64,000 bases of DNA from Polynucleobacter sp. MWH-S4W17 (GTDB lineage Bacteria > Pseudomonadota > Gammaproteobacteria > Burkholderiales > Burkholderiaceae), in assembly GCF_018687535.1 (NCBI RefSeq), contig NZ_CP061295.1:992001-1056000 (forward strand). Reading direction: 5' to 3'. Numbering within the stretch: the first letter of the stretch is position 1; the number at the start of each line of letters is the position of its first letter. Positions 58,297 through 64,000 of the stretch are shown here, piece after piece. The notes beneath the pieces are model-generated. The model searched no databases. It saw only the letters and a list, made by a program, of their open reading frames with translations, and was not told where the DNA came from. The position numbers and the translations under genes are program-made.

Positions 58297-59115
58297 ATGA
58301 TACCAACCCCACCCATACCCTCTCAGACACCTGCACCTCCCTGGAGCTCATGGGAAAAATGGCTCCAATCTCCTCCTGGACGCTACGTGCTAGCGTGGGA
58401 GCAACGGTGTTTTGACCAAATTGTTGCCGATGTCTTTGGCTTTCATGCAGTGCAAATAGGCCTACCTCAGATAAATACGCTTAGTGAAAATCGCATGCCT
58501 TTGCATGCCATCCTGATTCACTCTAACGATAGTCGCTCTCATACAACTAATTACAACTGGCATTTAATTGAAGGTGACTCGACAGACCTCCCCTTTGCCA
58601 GCGAAAGTATAGATTTAATTGTTCTGCCCCATGTTTTGGAATTTGCCACTGATCCCCATCAAATATTGCGCGAAGTCGATCGAGTACTTCGACCCGAAGG
58701 TCGTTTAATTATTTCCGGCTTTAACCCCGCAAGCCTATGGGGCGCCAGACAATACCTCAGCAGATTGGTTGGAACCCCTTACCTTCCTAGAGATGGGCAA
58801 TTTATTAGTCTCATCCGCATAAAAGATTGGCTGGAGTTACTTAACTTCTCTTTGGACCGAGGTCACTTTGGTTGCTATAAATTTCCCCTGCAGGGTGAAT
58901 CTGCGATGGGCAAGATGAATTTTCTTGAAAAAATGGGGAATCGTTGGTGGCCTATATTTGGGGCTGTTTTTTTAGTTTCAGCCATTAAGCGCCAACAAGG
59001 AATGCGCCTCATTGGCCCAGCATCACTTGTCCGTATACCGGCCATGCAACAACTAACTCCCGCCGCCGAGCGCAGCAATATCCAAAAACGCTTCAAAAGA
59101 GGCAATACCAAGTAA
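58297..59115 (+). CDS. Class I SAM-dependent methyltransferase
   Basis: A 272-residue protein. The central part has a Methyltransf_11-like core: ESIDLIVLPHVLEFATDPHQ near residue 105 and VDRVLRPEGRLIISGFNP. The usual glycine-rich motif I is weak. It sits between gloB and rnhA, where many proteobacteria have a similar gene; substrate unknown. Confidence 0.82.
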   Translation: MIPTPPIPSQTPAPPWSSWEKWLQSPPGRYVLAWEQRCFDQIVADVFGFHAVQIGLPQINTLSENRMPLHAILIHSNDSRSHTTNYNWHLIEGDSTDLPFASESIDLIVLPHVLEFATDPHQILREVDRVLRPEGRLIISGFNPASLWGARQYLSRLVGTPYLPRDGQFISLIRIKDWLELLNFSLDRGHFGCYKFPLQGESAMGKMNFLEKMGNRWWPIFGAVFLVSAIKRQQGMRLIGPASLVRIPAMQQLTPAAERSNIQKRFKRGNTK

Positions 59116-59124
59116 ATTATCGCC

Positions 59125-59589
59125 ATGCCGCATACCAAATCACACCCCCACCCCCCTCATATCGTGATTTATACCGATGGTGCCTGTAAAGGGAATCCCG
59201 GCCCTGGAGGCTGGGGGGCTGTATTGCGATCTGGTGGGCACGAAAAGCATATTCACGGGGGCGAAAAGCTCACCACCAACAACCGCATGGAGATTTCTGC
59301 AGTCATTTTCGCCCTAAAAGCCCTCAAACAACGCAGCACCGTTGAGTTGTGGACTGACTCCCAATATGTCCAAAAAGGGGTAACGGAATGGCTAGAGGGC
59401 TGGAAAAAAAGGGGGTGGAAGACCGCCAGCAAGGATCCAGTCAAAAACGCAGATCTCTGGCAGGAACTGGACTCCCTGCTCCCAGGGCATGAGATCTCCT
59501 GGCACTGGGTTAGAGGGCATAACGGACACCCTGGAAATGAGTTGGCCGACCAGTTAGCCAATAAGGGTGTTGAGGAGTTTTTGCCCTAG
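59125..59589 (+). CDS. rnhA: Ribonuclease HI
   Basis: Degrades RNA in RNA-DNA hybrids. The carboxylates are all present: Asp18 ([16 protein letters not shown]), Glu56 (NNRMEISAV), Asp78 (LWTDSQYV) and Asp142 (GNELADQLA). 154 residues. It follows the methyltransferase by 9 bases. Confidence 0.97.
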   Translation: MPHTKSHPHPPHIVIYTDGACKGNPGPGGWGAVLRSGGHEKHIHGGEKLTTNNRMEISAVIFALKALKQRSTVELWTDSQYVQKGVTEWLEGWKKRGWKTASKDPVKNADLWQELDSLLPGHEISWHWVRGHNGHPGNELADQLANKGVEEFLP

Positions 59590-59700
59590 GGCGAATGCAC
59601 GTCTACACCCTCCTTTTTAGCCATCTTATGAGAGAATGATCCTGCTCTAAATGGCTTAGAAACATCATAAAACCCACAAAAAACCAAGAAAAATGAGACT

Positions 59701-61011
59701 GTGTCAAAAATAGAATCTTCACTCGATAAGGCATTTGCCAAACTCGTTCAATTTAAAGAGATGGGCAAAGTTCGCTTGTGCGCTCTTTGGCAAAAATATT
59801 CACCCCAGCTAAGCCAAGCAAAGAGAGTGGATTTTGCTACGGTTAAATCCTTTTTAGTGAGGTTTAAATGGCGCTTGCTATTAATTCTGCTCTTACTCTA
59901 TGCGGGCTCAAAAGCATATGATTATTTTTTCCCAGCCTCTGCTAAATCTGGCGGCCCTGTTACCGTAACATCATTCGTAGTCCAGAAAAAAGATGTGCCG
60001 CTAATCATTGAGGCAACTGGCACCATTGTTTCCAATAGCATTGTTGACATTCGCCCAATGGTCACCAATACCGTCGCCACAATTCAGGTAAAAGATGGTC
60101 AAGAAGTTAAAGCTGGCGATCTGCTTTTTACCTTGGATGACCGCAACGATAAAGCCAACTATGAAAAGCTCAAAGCCCTTGCTGATGATGCTCAAAAACA
60201 GTACTTACGCGCCAAAGAATTGGTTGCTAAAAACTTTATTTCTAAAGCCGCTCTAGAAACTACATTGGCAAATGCCAAGTCAGCACAAGCAGCAGCCCGC
60301 GCGGCAGAAGTGCAGCTTTCTTTTGATTACATTAAGTCCCCTATTGATGGTCGTGCTGGCATCGTCAATGTATTCCCGGGCTCCCTTGTCCAGGCTAGCA
60401 ACATTGTTTCCACCGCGACCAGCTCAACTGCTACATCCAGCGTTGGATCCATGGTGACCATTACTCAATTAAACCCAATTGATGTTCAATTTGTCATTCC
60501 AGAAAAAGATATTCCGATCATCTTAGAGAACCAGTTAGATGGTGATGCGATGAATGTTACGGTGACTGTAGGCGATAGCGGCAAAAGAACTTACGAAGGA
60601 AAGGTGCTGGTCGTTGATAACCAAGTCGATCCTTCGATCGCGGCGGTACGCGTAAAAGCGCAAATCCCGAATGACGCCAAAACTCTCTTGCCAGGTGAAT
60701 TTGCTCGCGTATCCCTAGTGGCCAATACTCTAAAGGATGCCTTAGCTATTCCATCGCAAGCAGTAGTGATCAATCCCCGCGGAAAATTGGTTTACGTGGT
60801 CGATAAAGATGCCAAAGTTGCAGCCAAACCCGTGAAAGTAGTTTATGACTACCAAGGATTGTCTGTTGTTACCGGTATAGATGATGGCGATAGAGTAGTG
60901 GTTGAAGGTAAGCAGAATTTGCGTCCAGGAAGCAAAGTCCGCGAGGATAAATCAGCTGCACCGCAAGCAACTACTACCTCAACAACTCCAACAGCCCCAG
61001 AGAAAAAATGA
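59701..61011 (+). CDS. RND efflux periplasmic adaptor (MFP)
   Basis: A 436-residue membrane-fusion protein. One N-terminal membrane segment (about residues 57-75), a lipoyl/barrel-sandwich half (GTIVSNSIVDIRPMV), a coiled-coil hairpin (about 145-215), the second half (SPIDGRAGIVNVFPGSLVQ) and a beta-barrel. It is of the MdtA/AcrA type. It starts with GTG; the stop overlaps the RND permease start by four bases (ATGA). The N-terminal cytoplasmic leader of about 55 residues is longer than usual. Confidence 0.92.
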   Translation: MSKIESSLDKAFAKLVQFKEMGKVRLCALWQKYSPQLSQAKRVDFATVKSFLVRFKWRLLLILLLLYAGSKAYDYFFPASAKSGGPVTVTSFVVQKKDVPLIIEATGTIVSNSIVDIRPMVTNTVATIQVKDGQEVKAGDLLFTLDDRNDKANYEKLKALADDAQKQYLRAKELVAKNFISKAALETTLANAKSAQAAARAAEVQLSFDYIKSPIDGRAGIVNVFPGSLVQASNIVSTATSSTATSSVGSMVTITQLNPIDVQFVIPEKDIPIILENQLDGDAMNVTVTVGDSGKRTYEGKVLVVDNQVDPSIAAVRVKAQIPNDAKTLLPGEFARVSLVANTLKDALAIPSQAVVINPRGKLVYVVDKDAKVAAKPVKVVYDYQGLSVVTGIDDGDRVVVEGKQNLRPGSKVREDKSAAPQATTTSTTPTAPEKK

Positions 61012-64000
61012 CACTATCCGAATTATGTATTCGGCGCCCGGTAATGACGGTGTTGCTCTCGATAGCAACAGTCATCGCAGGGGCTGTTGCCTACATGAAA
61101 ATTCCAGTAGCTGCGCTACCTAGTTTTAATACGCCAGTTATTTCTGTAAGCGCATCTTTACCGGGTGCATCACCAGAAAATATGGCTGCCTCGGTAGCCC
61201 TTCCCCTTGAAAAAGAATTTTCGACGATTGATGGCATCACCGTAATTAGCTCCACTAATTCTTTGGGCAGTACGAGCATTACTTTGGAATTCAATAACGA
61301 TCGAGATATTGATAAAGCCGCAGTTGACGTTCAAGCAGCTTTGTTGAGAGCCCAAAAGCGCTTACCGATTGAAATGACGGTGCCACCGTCCTACCGGAAG
61401 ATAAATCCAGCCGACACTCCTGTTCTAGTGGTGCGCATGAGCTCGCCATCAATCAGTCTCTCAGATCTCAATCAATACGCAGAAAATTTACTTTCACCTA
61501 ACTTATCAACCATTAGTGGTGTAGCGCAAGTTCTTGTTTATGGTGCAAAGCGTTATGCGGTTCGCGTACGAGTGCATCCCGACGCTCTTGCTAACCGCAA
61601 TCTCACTATTGACGATATCGCCGTTGCTATCAACAAAGCCAACTCCAATAGTCCTGTAGGGGTTTTAGACGGGCCCCGTCAGGCCATCACTATTTATGCC
61701 AACCCACAACTAGTAAGACCTGAAGAGTTTGCCAATTTAATTGTTAGTCAAAAAAATGGTCTTCCGATCTACCTCAAGGACGTTGCCGATGTGATCGAGA
61801 GTTACGAGGATGTAAAAACATTGGCGAGTGCTAATGGAGAGCGCTCTATTGCGATTGCAGTATTGCGCCAACCGAGCGCTAATACTGTGGATGTTGTTAA
61901 CTCCGTTAAGGCATTACTACCTCAATTACAAAAGCAGATGCCGGAATCTGTTCGTATGCAATTGTTGAACGATCGTTCGCTCTCCATTCTAGAAGCGATA
62001 CATGACGTTAATCTCACATTGGCTTTAACGATCTTGTTGGTTGTTATGGTAATTTTCTTGTTCCTGAAACATGTTTCGGCGACAGTTATTCCCTCTATCA
62101 GCCTTCCAATCTCACTGATCGGGGCATTCTTTCTGCTCTATTTTTTGGGATACAGCTTAGACAACATCTCGCTTCTGGGTATTACGCTTGCTGTAGGCTT
62201 GGTTGTTGATGATGCAATTGTGGTGCTTGAAAACATCATGCGTTATGTTGAACAAGGTATGGACCCACTCAAAGCATCCCTCAAAGGTAGCAAAGAAGTG
62301 GGCTTTACGATTATTTCCATTTCTATTTCTTTGGTGGCTGTATTTATTCCACTCTTCTTTATGGCTGGTCCTATTGGCCTTCTGTTTAGAGAATTTGCGG
62401 TAGTGGTTTCCCTTTCAATTTTGGTATCAGCAGTCGTGTCGCTGACGGTTGTGCCGATGCTTTGCAGTCGCTTCCTACCAAAACCAGGTCAGCATGCCAA
62501 GGAATATGCCATCAACAAGAAGTTTGATCGCGTCTTTGACTGGATGCTGAAAACCTATATTCACTACCTAGATCTGGCCCTTAATAATCGTAAGAAAGTC
62601 TTATGGGGCGCCCTTTCCACCTTTGCCATTACCGTGGTGATGTTTGTCTATAGCCCGAAGGGTTTCTTTCCAGAAGAAGATATTGGGCAAATTCAAGCAA
62701 CTACTGAGGCATCTGAAGATATCTCCTTTAAAGCGATGTTGGCACTTCAGGATAGAGCTGCAGAACTAGTGAATACAGACCCGAATGTGGATAGCTCTAT
62801 TTCAGTCATTGGCGGTGGTGCGAGCTCAGGCTACAACACCGGCAGGATTTTTATCATTCTTAAGCCCAAGGGCGATCGCGCTAAGATGGCTCAGGTGATG
62901 GAGGGATTAAGAAATAAATTTAAAGAGATCCCCGGCCTTCAGGTCTACATGCGTCCGGTCCAGAATTTACAGCTTGGCGGCAAAAATAGTAAAAGCCGCT
63001 ACCAATTTACTTTGCAAAGTGTTGGCTTTGAAGGCGTGAATGAATGGGCTGATAAGTTGATGCAAAAGATGCGTACCGACCCACTTTTCCGTGACGTTAC
63101 CAGTGACTCACAGCTAAAAGGTCTCAACGTCAAGATCAATATTGATCGTGAAAAAGCGGCTAGTGCCGGCGTTACGATTGCTGACATCCGTACAGCCCTC
63201 TATTCTGCCTACGGTGAGAGGCAGGTATCTACTATCTACACACCAGTGAATACTTATTACGTGATCCTAGAAGCTGCTGAAGAAGATCGTCAATATGAGA
63301 CGGATCTGAATAAGATTTTTGTAAGAGGTCGCGCAACCGACAAGCTGATTCCACTATCTAGCGTAGCTAGCTTCACTCGTGAAATCGGCCCAACCGCCGT
63401 AAACCATCAAGGGCAAATTCCGGCTGTAACCCTGTCATTCAACCTTGCTCCTGATGTCTTCCTTGGTGACGCCACGAAAAAGATTGAGGAATACACCAAG
63501 GAAATTGGCTTACCCGCTTCCATCATTACGAGTTACGGTGGAGATGCGGCAGTATTTAAAAGCAACCAATCAGGTCAGCTGATACTAATTCTATCGGCTC
63601 TAGGCGTAATTTATATATTACTTGGCGTGCTTTACGAGAGTTACATTCATCCGCTGACTATTTTGGCTGGTTTGCCATCTGCTGCGATTGGCGCCATCCT
63701 TGCTTTGCGCATCTTTGGCTTCGAGCTAACCGTCGTTGCATCGATCGGTATTTTATTATTGATCGGCATTGTTAAGAAAAATGCGATCTTAATGATTGAC
63801 TTTGCCTTAGATGCTCAACGTAACCAAGGCATGTCTCCTGAAAAAGCCATTCGTGAAGCATGTATCTTGCGTTTCCGGCCTATTATGATGACAACCGTTG
63901 CCGCTCTCATGGGTGCACTTCCGATCGCATTTGGGCTGGGTGCTGGAGCAGAGTTACGTCAACCTTTAGGCATCAGCGTTGCTGGTGGCCTGATTTTTTC
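61008..64000 (+). CDS. RND multidrug efflux permease (MdtB/MdtC/AcrB type), runs off window
   Basis: An open frame of 997 codons with no stop, continuing past the right edge. It begins TLSELCIRRPVMTVLLS, the classic first helix. TM4 carries the proton-relay pair in LAVGLVVDDAIVVLENI, and the second half repeats ILLLIGIVKKNAILMIDFAL and MMTTVAALMGALPIAFGLGAG. The large periplasmic loops are present. Only about 30-50 residues should be missing. Together with the adaptor it forms an efflux pump; the outer-membrane channel gene is not in the window. Confidence 0.94.
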   Translation, partial: MTLSELCIRRPVMTVLLSIATVIAGAVAYMKIPVAALPSFNTPVISVSASLPGASPENMAASVALPLEKEFSTIDGITVISSTNSLGSTSITLEFNNDRDIDKAAVDVQAALLRAQKRLPIEMTVPPSYRKINPADTPVLVVRMSSPSISLSDLNQYAENLLSPNLSTISGVAQVLVYGAKRYAVRVRVHPDALANRNLTIDDIAVAINKANSNSPVGVLDGPRQAITIYANPQLVRPEEFANLIVSQKNGLPIYLKDVADVIESYEDVKTLASANGERSIAIAVLRQPSANTVDVVNSVKALLPQLQKQMPESVRMQLLNDRSLSILEAIHDVNLTLALTILLVVMVIFLFLKHVSATVIPSISLPISLIGAFFLLYFLGYSLDNISLLGITLAVGLVVDDAIVVLENIMRYVEQGMDPLKASLKGSKEVGFTIISISISLVAVFIPLFFMAGPIGLLFREFAVVVSLSILVSAVVSLTVVPMLCSRFLPKPGQHAKEYAINKKFDRVFDWMLKTYIHYLDLALNNRKKVLWGALSTFAITVVMFVYSPKGFFPEEDIGQIQATTEASEDISFKAMLALQDRAAELVNTDPNVDSSISVIGGGASSGYNTGRIFIILKPKGDRAKMAQVMEGLRNKFKEIPGLQVYMRPVQNLQLGGKNSKSRYQFTLQSVGFEGVNEWADKLMQKMRTDPLFRDVTSDSQLKGLNVKINIDREKAASAGVTIADIRTALYSAYGERQVSTIYTPVNTYYVILEAAEEDRQYETDLNKIFVRGRATDKLIPLSSVASFTREIGPTAVNHQGQIPAVTLSFNLAPDVFLGDATKKIEEYTKEIGLPASIITSYGGDAAVFKSNQSGQLILILSALGVIYILLGVLYESYIHPLTILAGLPSAAIGAILALRIFGFELTVVASIGILLLIGIVKKNAILMIDFALDAQRNQGMSPEKAIREACILRFRPIMMTTVAALMGALPIAFGLGAGAELRQPLGISVAGGLIF

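Overview
The window looks like the chromosome of a small-genome, free-living betaproteobacterium of the Burkholderiaceae, most likely Polynucleobacter or a close relative. This is inferred from protein resemblance (GltX, CarA, FtsH, FolP, YciB, RlmE) and from gene order such as carA-carB-greA-DUF4149 opposite yhbY, next to rlmE-ftsH-folP-glmM. Genes are tightly packed. There are many 1-4 base stop/start overlaps (TAATG, ATGA) and several divergent pairs whose start codons lie within a few bases of each other. No rRNA genes, CRISPR arrays or intact insertion sequences are visible.

Layout. 0-1.8 kb: gltX, then a tRNA-Ala/Glu/Asp cluster with its own promoter and terminator. 1.8-9.3 kb: housekeeping and accessory genes (alpha/beta hydrolase, DUF4118, a repeat-containing periplasmic protein, the glyoxylate-side pair hyi-glxR with a YqiA-like esterase, an HNH nuclease, DUF3108, a two-TM potassium channel, an ankyrin protein). 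9.3-13 kb: the minus-strand operon mltG-tmk-holB-tatD-ank. 13-25 kb: ygfZ, NRDE, PaaI thioesterase, selO, msrB-yciB-bolA-ppiC, MFS transporter, aroC, CBS protein, yihY, wrbA-DUF2069-FAD oxidase. 25.2-28.8 kb: a small orphan gene, a fluoroacetate-dehalogenase-like hydrolase, a cluster of small exported proteins (EF-hand, DUF3313 lipoprotein, Cys-motif lipoprotein) and a 3'-truncated tyrosine integrase.

28.9-37.8 kb is the most unusual part. It is a tandem duplication of a cassette of about 4.4 kb. Each copy holds a giant autotransporter on the minus strand, a divergent AraC-family regulator on the plus strand, and shared non-coding flanks. The autotransporter beta-barrels and the regulators are clear paralogues, but the passenger domains are almost unrelated. 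Between each divergent pair lie direct repeats at an exact 21-bp period, at nearly the same distance from the regulator start in both copies. These are strong candidates for regulator binding sites. The array sits between the integrase relic and tRNA-Arg/tRNA-Pro genes, as an accessory surface-protein island would.

37.9-64 kb: tRNA-Arg and tRNA-Pro, a TonB receptor of ZnuD type with a small membrane protein, a translationally coupled CYTH-like/chromate-transporter operon, glmM-folP-ftsH-rlmE, yhbY, DUF4149-greA-carB-carA, prpE, mltD-gloB, a methyltransferase with rnhA, and a tripartite RND efflux system (adaptor plus permease). The permease runs off the right edge of the window.
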